This document shows, piece after piece, positions 43,972-52,550 of a DNA stretch of 64,000 nt (positions are counted from its first letter, which is position 1; each line of letters begins with the position of its first letter). Made by a program: the position numbers and the translations under genes. The stretch is from Bradyrhizobium sp. WSM3983 (GTDB taxonomy: Bacteria > Pseudomonadota > Alphaproteobacteria > Rhizobiales > Xanthobacteraceae): positions 192 through 64,191 of the forward strand of contig NZ_AXAY01000014.1 of the NCBI RefSeq assembly GCF_000473045.1, read 5' to 3'. The notes under the pieces are model-generated. The model saw only the letters and a list, made by a program, of their open reading frames with translations. It was not told the origin of the DNA and did not search any database.

Positions 43972-45938
43972 CTACGCTGCGCGAATCTGCGCGAGGAAAC
44001 GATCCACCTCGTCGCGCAGCCGCTGCGACTGTTTTGACAATTCGATCGCCGAGACCAGCACCTCTTCCGCGGCCGTGCCCGTGGCGGCGATGCCGTCGGT
44101 GACGCCGGCGATGTTCTGCGAGACCTCGCCGGTGCGCGCGGCGGCCTGCTGAACGTTCTGCGCGATCTCCTGCGTCGCCGTGCCCTGCTGGCCAACGGCC
44201 GCCGCGATCGCTGCGGAGATTTCGTCGACCTGCTGGATCGTCGCGCAGATCGACTGGATGCCCTCGACGGCGCCGGTGGTCTCGCCCTGAACGGCCGTCA
44301 CCTGTGCGCCGATTTCTTCCGTCGCCTTGGCGGTCTGGGTCGCGAGCGCCTTGACTTCGGAGGCGACCACCGCGAAGCCGCGGCCGGCTTCACCCGCGCG
44401 CGCCGCTTCGATCGTCGCATTCAGCGCCAACAGATTGGTCTGTCCGGCGATACCGTTGATGAAGGAGACGACGTCGCCGATTTCTGAGCGGCATCCGCCA
44501 GGCTCTGCACCCGTTCGTTGGACTGTCGTCCGTCGCTCGCGGCCTTGCCCACCACCTCGGTCGCATGCGCGAGACGGCGGCTGATCTCGGTCATCGACGA
44601 GGACAATTCCTCCGCCGCGGCCGCGACCGTCTGCACGTTCTCCGAGGCCAGCGCCGAGGCCGAGGAGACCGCGCGGGTCTGATTGCGCGACTGGTCGACG
44701 ATATCGGACATCGAGCGCGCAGTGTGCTCCATCTCGACCGCGGCCGAGGACACCGTGGTGACGACATCGCGGATGCTGGCCTCGAAATTGTCGGCGAGGG
44801 CGGCAAAGGCGCGCCGCTTCTCGGCCTCGGACTGTGTCTTGGCCTCGCGTTGATCGTCCTGGAGCTTGCTGAAATTCACCGCATTGTCGCGGAACACCGC
44901 GACCGCCTTCACCATCGCGCCGACTTCGTCGTTCGCCTTGCTTTCGGGAACAGCGACGTCGAGCCGTCCGTCCGCGAGCTCGCGCATCACGCTCGTGATG
45001 GAGAGGATCGGCCGCGAGATGCCGCGGGCGATGAGATAGCCGACGATCGCAGCCAGCACGAGCCCGAGCGCGGCGATGGCGATTGCGAGCATCCAGGCGC
45101 GGTCGGCCGAGGCCACGTATTCGGCGTTGTCCATCACCAGCTCGACGGCACCGAGCGGCTTTCCGGAAAAGTCCTTGACGGGGCCGAGCAGTGCGGCGAT
45201 CGGCATGGTGTCGAGCTTGGCCTGCCGCACCGTGAAATCGCCACCGGCGGCGCGGCCATAATCCGCCGCGTCGAAGAAGCTCATGCCCTTCAGCGTGCCG
45301 CCGAACAGCTTGAAGCTCGCGCCGTCAGCGAGATGGAAGGCGATGTCGACATGGCGGTTGGTCTTGAAATCGTCGAGGAAGGACTGGCCGAAGGTCAGGC
45401 CGAATTCCACCGAGCCGAGATGTCTGCCGGCTTGCGCGATCGGCACCACGCCGCGGATACCGAGCCCGGCGACGCCGCCTTCGAGGCCGACGACGACCTT
45501 GTGCGCTTGATTGGCGTCGACGACGGTCTTGCGGAAACTCGAGAGGTCGTCGCCGAACTTCGCCGGCTGGTGCACGCGCAGGAAAGACGTCGCCGGTGGC
45601 GTGTGGAACTGGAACTGCTCGACGCCGTACTCCGATTTGGTGGCGGCGAACACCGGCCCGAACAGGCGCACCAGCGCCTCGCGGTCCTGCTTGGCCATCG
45701 CCTCCTGCGTCGCCGGCATCGCGGCCACCACCGCGCTCATGGCAGCGGCGCGATGGGACTCTTCCGCGATCCGCGACAGCAGCGCGTCATAATGGCTGCG
45801 CAGCTCGCGTTGGTCGGCGCGGTCGATGATGCCTGCGATGATCCACATGGCGCCGAGCACGGCAATCAGCGCGGTGGCCGCCGCCGTCAGCGCCAGTGCA
45901 ACCGTGATCCGCATCCTGAGGCCGAGGGGCGAGCGCAT
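43972..45938 (-). pseudogene. Methyl-accepting chemotaxis protein with Cache-type sensor, one-base frameshift
   Basis: The N-terminal part (from ATG at 45938) has a first membrane helix, a periplasmic Cache-like sensor (EYGVEQFQFHTPPATSFLRVH, GGVAGLGIRGVVP), a second membrane helix (AWMLAIAIAALGLVLAAIVGYLIA), a HAMP domain and the start of the signalling domain. At 44481-44483 the reading frame is lost after ADAAQK: one A seems missing from an A-run, after which IGDVVSFINGI and the hairpin tip NATIEAARAGEAGRGFAVVA continue in another frame to 43972. Either a sequencing slip or a true loss of a receptor of about 650 residues. Confidence 0.85.
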
Positions 45939-46050
45939 GTCCGACTCGTTCGTTGAGCGTCGATTAACAACGCCTATCAACTTCTCGCTAAGAGAGGGTG
46001 AACGAGGAGCGTGGAGCGAGGGCTTTGGGGGCGGGCTATTGGCCAAAACA

Positions 46051-46187
46051 TCGGTGTCGTCCCGGCGAAGGCCGGGACCCATACCGCGGAATCTATCGAT
46101 AGTGATCGCTCGCAGTACCGAACTGCGATCCTCCGCCAAACTGCATTCTGTGGTTATGGGTCCCGGCCTTCGCCGGGACGACACCGA
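46051..46187. repeat. Palindromic intergenic element with perfect 33-bp arms
   Basis: Arms 46051-46083 and 46155-46187 are exact reverse complements over 33 bases; each arm itself contains the small hairpin CCCGGCGAAGGCCGGG. The 71-base centre is A+T-richer. It lies between the chemoreceptor and the hydroxyacid dehydrogenase genes. It resembles a non-autonomous palindromic element of the type widespread in Bradyrhizobium; no transposase is encoded. Confidence 0.75.
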
Positions 46188-46207
46188 GTAAGTTGCGCGA
46201 GCGAAGC

Positions 46208-47173
46208 CTAATACCCCCGCCCGCGATCCACCACGTTCTCCAGCGCGCCACCGGCCTCGAACCGCGCGATCTGTTCGGCGACATAGGCCGAGATCGCATC
46301 CGCATCCGTGTCGGCGGCGTTGTGCGGGGTCAGCACCACCCTGGGATGGGTCCAGAACCGGCTGTCCGCCGGCTGCGGCTCCTGCACGAAGACGTCGAGC
46401 GAGGCGGCGCCCAGCGTGCCGTCGTCGAGGCAGGCCAGGATGTCGGCTTCGTTCTGCAAGGCCCCGCGGCCGGCATTGATCAGCACCGGTGCACCGAAGG
46501 GGCCCGTGCGGTTGAGCTTTGCGAAGACGTCGCGGTTGAGGATGCCCTGTGTATCCGGTGTCAGCGGCAGCAGTGATACCAGGATGTCGGTCTTGCGCAG
46601 GAACGTGTCCATTCCAGCCGTGCCGTGGAAGCATTCGATGCCGTCGATGGTGCGCGGGCTACGGCTCCAGCCGGCGACGCGGAAGCCGAGCCGCCGCAGC
46701 ACATCGGCCGCGTCGGCGCCCAGCGTGCCCAATCCCATGACGCCGACAGTGACCGCGCTCGCCGGCCATTGATATTTCGGCTCCCAGCGTCTCGCGCGCT
46801 GCGAGTCGCGCAGGTAGAGCTCCTGGCGGTGGTGCATCAGAACGTGCAGCATGACATATTCGGTCATGCGGTTGGTGAGATCAGGCACGGCGACGCGGAC
46901 CAGCGGCACGTTGGGCAGGCTCTTGTCCGCCATCAGCGCATCGACACCGGCGCCGAGATTGAAGATGGCCCGCAGATTCGGAAGGGAGCCGAGATCGCCC
47001 GGCACCGGCTTCCACACCGCGGCATAGTGCACGTCGGCCGGATCGAGCCCGGCATCGGGCAACAGCACCACACGGCGGCCGCCGCAGACCGCGTCGAACC
47101 GGGCCTTCCAGCGCTCCGGCAGCCAGTTCTGCTGCGTGCTGTTGATCAGGACGGCCAGTATGCCCACGGTCAT
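46208..47173 (-). CDS. D-2-hydroxyacid dehydrogenase, glyoxylate/hydroxypyruvate reductase A type
   Basis: 321-residue NAD(P)H-dependent dehydrogenase. Rossmann motif GVMGLGTLGADAADVLRRLGF (residues about 142-162), substrate loop NLGAGVDAL, LINAGRGALQNEADI with the catalytic Arg region, and the catalytic His in TPHNAADTDADAI. Reduces glyoxylate and hydroxypyruvate by family knowledge. ATG at 47173; a longer frame upstream overlaps the divergent promoter of the YCII-sigma operon. Cytosolic. Confidence 0.9.
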   Translation of the reverse strand: MTVGILAVLINSTQQNWLPERWKARFDAVCGGRRVVLLPDAGLDPADVHYAAVWKPVPGDLGSLPNLRAIFNLGAGVDALMADKSLPNVPLVRVAVPDLTNRMTEYVMLHVLMHHRQELYLRDSQRARRWEPKYQWPASAVTVGVMGLGTLGADAADVLRRLGFRVAGWSRSPRTIDGIECFHGTAGMDTFLRKTDILVSLLPLTPDTQGILNRDVFAKLNRTGPFGAPVLINAGRGALQNEADILACLDDGTLGAASLDVFVQEPQPADSRFWTHPRVVLTPHNAADTDADAISAYVAEQIARFEAGGALENVVDRGRGY

Positions 47174-47258
47174 TCCAAGTGCCTCGTCGGGTTCCGCTTT
47201 TGACGCCCCTCCTTGGCATGATCTGTCGGATTTTTCTCGCAAATTTTTTCCGCAGCCC

Positions 47259-47287
47259 TGTCGGGGCGGCGCATAGTGGATCGTCTT
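47259..47287 (+). promoter_or_regulatory. ECF42-type promoter, YCII-sigma operon
   Basis: TGTCGG (47259-47264), 17 bases, CGTCTT (47282-47287); the YCII start codon is 30 bases downstream. The same hexamers with the same spacing recur at 49008, 52488 and 52983. As I recall, published ECF42 targets have a TGTCGA-like -35 and a CGTC/CGAC-like -10, which agrees. Confidence 0.75.
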
Positions 47288-47317
47288 TAAAACAAGCGTT
47301 CAGGGAAGGTGCTGCCC

Positions 47318-47686
47318 ATGCTTTATGCGATCCTTTGCTATCATGACGAGGACTTCGTCGGCTCCTGGAGCAAAGACCAGGACGAGTCCGTGATGAAGAA
47401 GCTCGCCGTGGTGCAGGATAAGCTCACGCAGCAGGGCCGGCTCGGGCCGGTGGCGCGGCTGCTGCCGACCACCGCGGCGGCGACCTTGCGCAAGGAAGAC
47501 CCGCCGCTGGTGCTCGACGGCCCCTATGCCGAGACCAAGGAGCAGTTGCTCGGCTTCTACATCGTCGACTGCAAGAACCTTGACGAGGCGCTCGATGTTG
47601 CGCGCGATCTCGGCGCGGCCAACCCCGGCGGTGCCTATGAGGTGCGTCCCGTCGGCGTGTTCCGGCCCGGAGGAATTTCGGCGTGA
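47318..47686 (+). CDS. YCII/DGPF-domain protein
   Basis: 122-residue cytosolic protein of the YCII-related (DGPF) family. The naming motif appears as LDGPYAETKEQLLGFYIVDC, after MLYAILCYHDED. It has the ferredoxin-like fold and a conserved His/Asp pair of the family. These proteins are regularly encoded beside ECF42 sigma factors, as here, where the stop overlaps the sigma start (GTGA). Their biochemical role is not established. ATG at 47318 follows AGGGAAGG and lies 30 bases after a TGTCGG-N17-CGTCTT promoter. Confidence 0.9.
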   Translation: MLYAILCYHDEDFVGSWSKDQDESVMKKLAVVQDKLTQQGRLGPVARLLPTTAAATLRKEDPPLVLDGPYAETKEQLLGFYIVDCKNLDEALDVARDLGAANPGGAYEVRPVGVFRPGGISA

Positions 47687-48984
47687 GCGACACTGATACC
47701 GCCTGGATCGAGACCGCGCTGACCTCGGCGCGTCCGCAGGCGGTCGGCGCGCTGCTGCGCTATTTCCGCGATCTCGATACAGCCGAAGAGGCGTTTCAGA
47801 ACGCCTGCCTGCGGGCGCTGAAAACCTGGCCGCAGAACGGACCGCCGCGCGACCCCGCGGCCTGGCTGATCATGGTCGGCCGCAACGTCGCGATCGACGA
47901 GGTCCGCCGTACCCGTAAGCAGCAGCCGCTGCCTGATGACGACCAGGCGATCTCCGATCTCGACGACGCCGAAGGCGCGCTCGCTGAGCGGCTCGACGGC
48001 TCGCACTATCGCGACGACATTTTGCGGCTGATGTTCATCTGCTGCCATCCGCAACTGCCAGCGACGCAGCAGATCGCACTCGCCCTGCGCATCGTCTCCG
48101 GTCTCACCGTGAAGCAGATCGCGCGCGCCTTCCTGGTTTCGGACGCCGCGATGGAGCAGCGCATCACCCGCGCCAAGGCCAAGGTGGCGGAGGCGGGGAC
48201 GCCGTTCGAAACGCCAGGCCCGATTGAGCGCTCGGAGCGGCTCGCCGGCGTTGCCGCGATGATCTATCTGATCTTCAATGAGGGCTATTCGGCGAGCGGC
48301 GACACCGCCGAGATACGCAAGCCGCTCTGCGAGGAAGCGATCCGGCTGGCGCGGCTGTTGCTGCGCTTGTTCCAGAGCGAGCCTGAGATCATGGGGCTGA
48401 CGGCTCTGATCCTGTTGCAGCACGCCCGCAGCGCCGCGCGCATTGCCGCAGATGGCTCGCTGATCCTGCTGGATGACCAAGACCGCTCGCTGTGGAACCG
48501 CACCATGATCGCGGAAGGGCTGGCGCTGATCGACAAGGCGATGCGCCATCGCCGCAGCGGGCCTTACCAGATCCAGGCCGCGATCGCCGCGCTGCATGCG
48601 CGCGCGTCGACGCCGGAGGAGACCGACTGGACCCAGATCGACCTGCTCTACGGCGCGCTCGAACTGGTGCAGCCCTCGCCCGTGGTGACGCTCAACCGCG
48701 CGGTCGCGGTCTCCAAGGTGCGCGGGCCGCAAGCCGCGCTCGATTTGATCGAGCCGCTCGCGCCGAAACTTGCCAACTACTTCCATTTCTACGGCGTGCG
48801 CGGCGCCTTCCTGATGCAGCTCGGCCGCAACGACGAAGCCCGCATCGCCTTCGACCGCGCCATCGCGCTGGCCAACACCTCGGCCGAGGCCGCCCACATT
48901 CGCATGCACATTGATCGCCTGATCAGGGACAGTCAGCCGAAGGGGGCCAATGGCGGTGCCCGGCAGGGCGCGAAGGTGAAGTGA
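47683..48984 (+). CDS. ECF42-type RNA polymerase sigma factor with C-terminal TPR-like domain
   Basis: 433-residue extracytoplasmic-function sigma factor. Region 2: LLRYFRDLDTAEEAFQNACL and WLIMVGRNVAIDEVRRTR. Region 4: LALRIVSGLTVKQIARAFLV then MEQRITRAKAKV. A long C-terminal extension of about 240 residues begins MIYLIFNEGYSASGD, carries TPR-like helices (LNRAVAVSKVRGPQAALDLI, AFLMQLGRNDEARIAFDRAIAL) and is the mark of ECF42, which has no anti-sigma factor. It is translationally coupled to the YCII gene upstream. Likely autoregulated and directing the three further TGTCGG-N17-CGTCTT promoters nearby. Confidence 0.9.
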   Translation: MSDTDTAWIETALTSARPQAVGALLRYFRDLDTAEEAFQNACLRALKTWPQNGPPRDPAAWLIMVGRNVAIDEVRRTRKQQPLPDDDQAISDLDDAEGALAERLDGSHYRDDILRLMFICCHPQLPATQQIALALRIVSGLTVKQIARAFLVSDAAMEQRITRAKAKVAEAGTPFETPGPIERSERLAGVAAMIYLIFNEGYSASGDTAEIRKPLCEEAIRLARLLLRLFQSEPEIMGLTALILLQHARSAARIAADGSLILLDDQDRSLWNRTMIAEGLALIDKAMRHRRSGPYQIQAAIAALHARASTPEETDWTQIDLLYGALELVQPSPVVTLNRAVAVSKVRGPQAALDLIEPLAPKLANYFHFYGVRGAFLMQLGRNDEARIAFDRAIALANTSAEAAHIRMHIDRLIRDSQPKGANGGARQGAKVK

Positions 48985-49007
48985 CGGCGAAATTTCGTTC
49001 CGTCCCA

Positions 49008-49036
49008 TGTCGGCCCCCGCCGTCTCCCTTCGTCTT
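49008..49036 (+). promoter_or_regulatory. ECF42-type promoter, SRPBCC-VOC pair
   Basis: TGTCGG (49008-49013), 17 bases, CGTCTT (49031-49036), ending 24 bases before the SRPBCC start codon. Second copy of the shared motif. Confidence 0.75.
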
Positions 49037-49060
49037 AATCACGTATTCAGGGAGCCATTC

Positions 49061-49597
49061 ATGCTGAAAGCCATTGTCATCGTTGCTGCCGTGCTCGCGG
49101 TCGGGATCGCGGGCATCTTCGTCTTTGCCCTCACGAAACCCGACACGTTTCGTGTCGAGCGCTCGCTCGCGCTGAAGGCGCCGGCCGAGGCGATCTATCC
49201 GCTCGTCTCCGATTTCCACTTCTGGACCAGCTGGTCGCCCTATGAGGGGCGCGATCCCGCCATGAAGCGCACCTTCGGACGAACTGCGGCAGGGAAGGGA
49301 GCGACCTATGCCTGGGACGGCAACAACAATGTCGGTGCCGGCCATATGGAGATCCTCGAAGCAAGCACGCCGTCGAAACTCCGCATCAAGCTCGACTTCG
49401 AGCGGCCCTTCGAAGGCCACAACACCGCCGAGTTCACGTTTGTGCCGCAAGGCGATGCCACACTGGTCACATGGGCGATGTACGGTCCGGCTCCCTTGAT
49501 GTCCAAGGTGATGCAGGTTTTCATCAATATGGACACCATGATCGGCAAGGATTTCGAAGCCGGCCTCGCCAGCCTGAAGAAGCTCACCGAGAAGTAA
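49061..49597 (+). CDS. SRPBCC-family protein with N-terminal membrane anchor
   Basis: 178-residue protein. A hydrophobic N-terminus (AIVIVAAVLAVGIAGIFVFAL) anchors or exports it; the rest is a START/SRPBCC lipid- or ligand-binding fold (VERSLALKAPAEAIYPLVSDFHFWTSWSPYE). This type is often annotated as polyketide cyclase/dehydrase or SRPBCC and is a frequent member of ECF41/42 and DGPF neighbourhoods. ATG at 49061 follows CAGGGAG and lies 24 bases after a TGTCGG-N17-CGTCTT promoter. The VOC gene follows 62 bases later on the same strand. Confidence 0.87.
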   Translation: MLKAIVIVAAVLAVGIAGIFVFALTKPDTFRVERSLALKAPAEAIYPLVSDFHFWTSWSPYEGRDPAMKRTFGRTAAGKGATYAWDGNNNVGAGHMEILEASTPSKLRIKLDFERPFEGHNTAEFTFVPQGDATLVTWAMYGPAPLMSKVMQVFINMDTMIGKDFEAGLASLKKLTEK

Positions 49598-49659
49598 CGT
49601 CAGACACCGCCCAAGGATCTGCCAAAGGAACTGCCAAGGAAGCGAAGAGGAGAGAAACG

Positions 49660-50073
49660 ATGCTCAATCCCTATCTGTTCTATCAGGACACATGCGAAGC
49701 GGCGTTCAACTTCTACGCCAAGGTCTTGGGCGGCAAGATCGACGCCATGATGCGTGTCTCGGATGCGCCGGCGGACGTGCCGGGCGCGCCTGGCCGCGAG
49801 AAGACAATCATGCATGCGCGGCTGTCGTTGCCCGACGGCAGCGTGTTGATGGGCTCCGACGCCCCGCCCGAGCATGTTCAAAAGCCGCAGGGCTTTTCGA
49901 TCTCGGTCACGGTCACGGACCCCGCGGAGGGCGAGCGCAAGTTCAACGCGCTCTCTGACGGCGGCACCGTCACCATGCCCTTCAGCAAGACGTTCTGGGC
50001 CAAGGGCTTCGGCATGTGCGTCGACAAGTTCGGCATTCCCTGGATGGTGAACTGCCCGGCCGAAGGAATGTGA
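49660..50073 (+). CDS. VOC-family protein (PhnB-like)
   Basis: 137-residue vicinal-oxygen-chelate protein of the PhnB/3-demethylubiquinone-methyltransferase-like group. It begins LNPYLFYQDTCEAAFNFYAKVLGG, with RLSLPDGSVLMGSD and the C-terminal WAKGFGMCVDKFGIPWMVNC. ATG at 49660 follows GAGGAGAG. Enzymatic role is not known for this group. Probably read from the ECF42-type promoter in front of the SRPBCC gene, since no separate motif is visible before it. Confidence 0.88.
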   Translation: MLNPYLFYQDTCEAAFNFYAKVLGGKIDAMMRVSDAPADVPGAPGREKTIMHARLSLPDGSVLMGSDAPPEHVQKPQGFSISVTVTDPAEGERKFNALSDGGTVTMPFSKTFWAKGFGMCVDKFGIPWMVNCPAEGM

Positions 50074-50108
50074 GCGCGACGCTCCGATGATGCCCTGAGC
50101 TGCGGCTT

Positions 50109-50133
50109 CCTCTCTCCTTTGTCGCGAGAGAGG
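50109..50133. terminator. Hairpin between convergent VOC and lipoprotein genes
   Basis: 8-bp stem CCTCTCTC / GAGAGAGG with a 9-base loop, between two converging stops. No clear T-run on either side, so efficiency is uncertain. Confidence 0.45.
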
Positions 50134-50145
50134 GAGCACGCTTCG

Positions 50146-50493
50146 TCAGCGGATCGATCCGGTCACGTCCTCGCCCGGCGGCTGCGTCACGCAGCTGCGG
50201 CAGATCACGAGCTTCGAGCCGAGTCGCCTGTCGTTCTCGGCCTCGATCTCGTCTTGGACAGCCCACCAAGCGTCGGAATAGGGACGCAGTGTGGCCAGCA
50301 CCCTTTGCCGCTCCAGATTTGGATCGCTCTCTGGTGCTGCGTGATTGGCAAGGCGGTGTTTTGTGACAGCAGGACGATTGGGATTCTGACCGAGTCCGTC
50401 CCACGCGATCGGACGACGCGCCGCCGCCGGCGCGCTTGTGCAGCCTGCGAGCGCTGCGCAAAAACTAAGCAAGACGAGAATGTGTCGAGCCAT
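50146..50493 (-). CDS. Small lipoprotein of unknown function
   Basis: 115-residue lipoprotein. MARHILVLLSFCAALAGCTSAP has a hydrophobic core and the lipobox LAGC, so Cys17 would be lipidated; this fixes the start at 50493. The mature part is polar with the segment PYSDAWWAVQDEIEAENDRRLGSKLVICRSC and ends PPGEDVTGSIR. A CRSC pair near the C-terminus could bind metal or form a disulfide. I do not recognise the family. It stands alone, convergent with the VOC gene. Confidence 0.75.
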   Translation of the reverse strand: MARHILVLLSFCAALAGCTSAPAAARRPIAWDGLGQNPNRPAVTKHRLANHAAPESDPNLERQRVLATLRPYSDAWWAVQDEIEAENDRRLGSKLVICRSCVTQPPGEDVTGSIR

Positions 50494-50777
50494 GCCGGAC
50501 CTGCCGTGCGGTACGCCGCACAAATTCGCGTGGAAAACTTTGCGTCGCGACACTTACCTGGCACTTGAGGGAAAACGACGTCGCCAGCATGGCCGAAAGG
50601 AGATTCGTGCGCTCGATTCACTTTGTGAAAACAGCGCGCGCGGGTTTGTGACATGAAGCGAATTGCATCGCACAACAACTGGCGCAAGATTAGGCTGTGC
50701 ACTTCGCATCAGAATCGCTAATTTATTTCACAATAACTACAAATTAGGGTGGGGCGTGACTGGGAAGGGAGCGACCG

Positions 50778-50873
50778 ATGGTGGCGGCGCTACAAATTAA
50801 TTTTGCGCTGTGGGGAATGCTGATCTGCGCCAGCGTGAAGCTCGCGCCGGTCGTTCAGATCGTTTTCCACTAA
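50778..50873 (+). CDS. Possible 31-residue hydrophobic small protein
   Basis: ATG at 50778 preceded at good distance by GAAGGGAG. The product is MVAALQINFALWGMLICASV then KLAPVVQIVFH, a single potential membrane helix. The region around it (50494-50984) holds no other gene and is A+T-rich upstream, as expected for a promoter. Short hydrophobic proteins like this recur in Bradyrhizobium as I recall, but I cannot confirm it here. Confidence 0.5.
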   Translation: MVAALQINFALWGMLICASVKLAPVVQIVFH

Positions 50874-50984
50874 AGGAGCAGCCAGTTCGCGACGGCCGGG
50901 CAGGGCCGAAATCGCGGGGAACTGCCTAATCGTCGGACAGCGGAGGATTCATCGCGGTCACACTGCCGCCTGCAAATCGAATCG

Positions 50985-51422
50985 TCATCGACAGCGCGGA
51001 TAGATCGCGGCGAGGTCGCGCCCCTTCAGCAACAGTAACCGGGGGGTGAGGCCGCCGCGGCGGCTGATCCAGTCGCGAACGGGGCCGGGATAGGCCGCTA
51101 GCACGGCTTCGGATGCTTCCGGCTCGGCGTAGAAGCGCCCGCGCCGGTCGACCGAACGTGCGGCATGAAAGCCGAGCACGGCGCGCTTGGTGACGCAGAT
51201 GCGCTCGCTTGGCACGATGCTGAGCACCAGCGTGCAGGCGGACAGGCAGGGACCGTCGATCACCACGCGCTCGCCGCTCTCGCGCACCTTCTCGAACAGA
51301 TCGAGGAACGGTCCGACCTGTCCGCCGGGGCTCTGGATGATGCGGATCTCGGCCCTGGCCGGGACGGAAGCGAGCAGCGCTGCCGCGAGCATCAGGGCTT
51401 TGAGCAGGGTGACGCGTCGCAT
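50985..51422 (-). CDS. Periplasmic ClpP-like-fold protein (COG3904-like)
   Basis: 145-residue exported protein. The signal peptide is RRVTLLKALMLAAALLASVPARA, which sets the start at 51422. The mature part has IIQSPGGQVGPFLDLFEKV and VVIDGPCLSACTLVLSIVP, resembling the crotonase/ClpP fold with a Ser in the nucleophile region (CLSAC) and flanking cysteines that could form a disulfide. A catalytic triad cannot be proved. Such small periplasmic proteins are common in Bradyrhizobium; function unknown. Between it and the next gene lies a palindromic repeat. Confidence 0.72.
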   Translation of the reverse strand: MRRVTLLKALMLAAALLASVPARAEIRIIQSPGGQVGPFLDLFEKVRESGERVVIDGPCLSACTLVLSIVPSERICVTKRAVLGFHAARSVDRRGRFYAEPEASEAVLAAYPGPVRDWISRRGGLTPRLLLLKGRDLAAIYPRCR

Positions 51423-51446
51423 CGAGTACTCCACACATTCGATCCC

Positions 51447-51573
51447 GTAGAGTGGGCAAAGCCACCGGGGCGCGCGGATGCGCGCCCGATGACAGGCTCC
51501 GCGTGCCCACCAAAGCGCCGCGAGTCTGGAACGATGGTGGGCACGGCGCGTCGCGCCTTTGTCTGCGCTACAA
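51447..51573. repeat. Palindromic intergenic element
   Basis: Contains the exact 10-bp inverted repeat GTGCCCACCA (51501-51510) / TGGTGGGCAC (51533-51542), plus GC-rich inner repeats (GGGCGCGCGGATGCGCGCCC at about 51468-51487). The outer parts GTAGAGTGGGCAAAG and CTTTGTCTGCGCTAC are a diverged inverted pair. Matches the appearance of a repeat frequent between Bradyrhizobium genes. Boundaries are approximate. Confidence 0.6.
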
Positions 51574-51582
51574 ATCCCGTGC

Positions 51583-52371
51583 CTACCCGTTCCGCCGTTC
51601 GCCGCGCAGCGTCGGCAGGCCGATGCCGGCCGCATCGAAGCCGCCATCGACGGCCAAAATTTGGCCGGTGATGTAGCTCGCGCGCTCCGAGCACAGGAAG
51701 AAGATCGCTTCCGCGAGTTCCTCCTCCAGGCCATAGCGGTTGAGCGGGATGGCGTCGTGATAGTCGGCGCGGATCTCCTTGGTGTGCACCTGCTTCGCCA
51801 TCGCGGTGTCGACTGGCCCTGGTGCTACCGCATTGACGCGGATGTTGAGCGAGGCGAGCTCGACCGCGAGCTGCTTGGTGAGGTGCGCGAGACCAGCCTT
51901 GCTGGTGCCGTAGGCCGAGCGCAGCGTCGAGGCGCGCACGGCCGAGATCGAGGTGATGTTGACGATAGCGCCGCCATTGCCGTCACGCATTATCGGCACC
52001 GCGGCCTTGGTGCAGAGGAACGGACCCGTGAGGTTGACTTCGAGCACGCGGCGCCAGTCGGCCTCCGATGTCTCCATCAGCGGTGCGAACACCGCAATGC
52101 CGGCATTGTTGACCAGTGCATCGAGCCGGCCGAAACGCTGCTCGACCGCTTTCATCGCGGCGCCGACCGCGGCGCTGTCCGAGACGTCGCAGGTCAGCGC
52201 CAGCGTCGCCTCGCTTTGGCCGATCTCGGCGACCGCGCGGCCGAGCAGCTCGCCCTCGATATCGAGCAGCGCCACACGCCAGCCCTCGGCCAGGAACTTT
52301 TTCGCAGTCGCAAACCCGATGCCGCGCGCGGCTCCGGTGACGAGGGCGACTTTTTGCGAGACTTGCGGCAT
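51583..52371 (-). CDS. SDR-family oxidoreductase
   Basis: 262-residue classical short-chain dehydrogenase: TGAARGIG cofactor loop (residues 12-19), NNAG, catalytic Ser in ITSISAV and Tyr-x3-Lys in YGTSK, and a C-terminal YITGQILAVDGGFDAAG. Asp after beta-strand 2 (LLDIEG) suggests NAD rather than NADP. Substrate unknown. Its 3' end lies next to a palindromic repeat. It is divergent from the NTF2-like gene across about 180 bases that contain an ECF42-type promoter pointing the other way. Confidence 0.9.
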   Translation of the reverse strand: MPQVSQKVALVTGAARGIGFATAKKFLAEGWRVALLDIEGELLGRAVAEIGQSEATLALTCDVSDSAAVGAAMKAVEQRFGRLDALVNNAGIAVFAPLMETSEADWRRVLEVNLTGPFLCTKAAVPIMRDGNGGAIVNITSISAVRASTLRSAYGTSKAGLAHLTKQLAVELASLNIRVNAVAPGPVDTAMAKQVHTKEIRADYHDAIPLNRYGLEEELAEAIFFLCSERASYITGQILAVDGGFDAAGIGLPTLRGERRNG

Positions 52372-52487
52372 TTGCTAATCTGTCCTGTGTCCGAAAGGGG
52401 TGCGGCGCGCGACGGCCCCTTTTACTTCGCTTTCGTCCCGGCAAAGAAGGGCTTCGCATCATGCCGATCGATCCCAGCGCAATGTCG

Positions 52488-52516
52488 TGTCGGTTCGAGC
52501 ATGTCGACTTCGTCTT
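52488..52516 (+). promoter_or_regulatory. ECF42-type promoter, NTF2-like gene
   Basis: TGTCGG (52488-52493), 17 bases, CGTCTT (52511-52516), ending 34 bases before the start codon at 52551. Third copy of the shared motif. Confidence 0.72.
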
Positions 52517-52550
52517 CCATCGGGCCATTGTTCCAGAGGAGGCATGACGA

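Noticed and set aside
45939..46634. Long upstream extension of the chemoreceptor reading frame
   Set aside because: It runs through the palindromic repeat and antisense to the dehydrogenase gene, and encodes basic low-complexity sequence; the start at 45938 fits the membrane helix.
47223..47228. Further TGTCGG in the GhrA/YCII intergenic region
   Set aside because: No CGTC at 17 bases downstream; only the copy at 47259 has the partner element.
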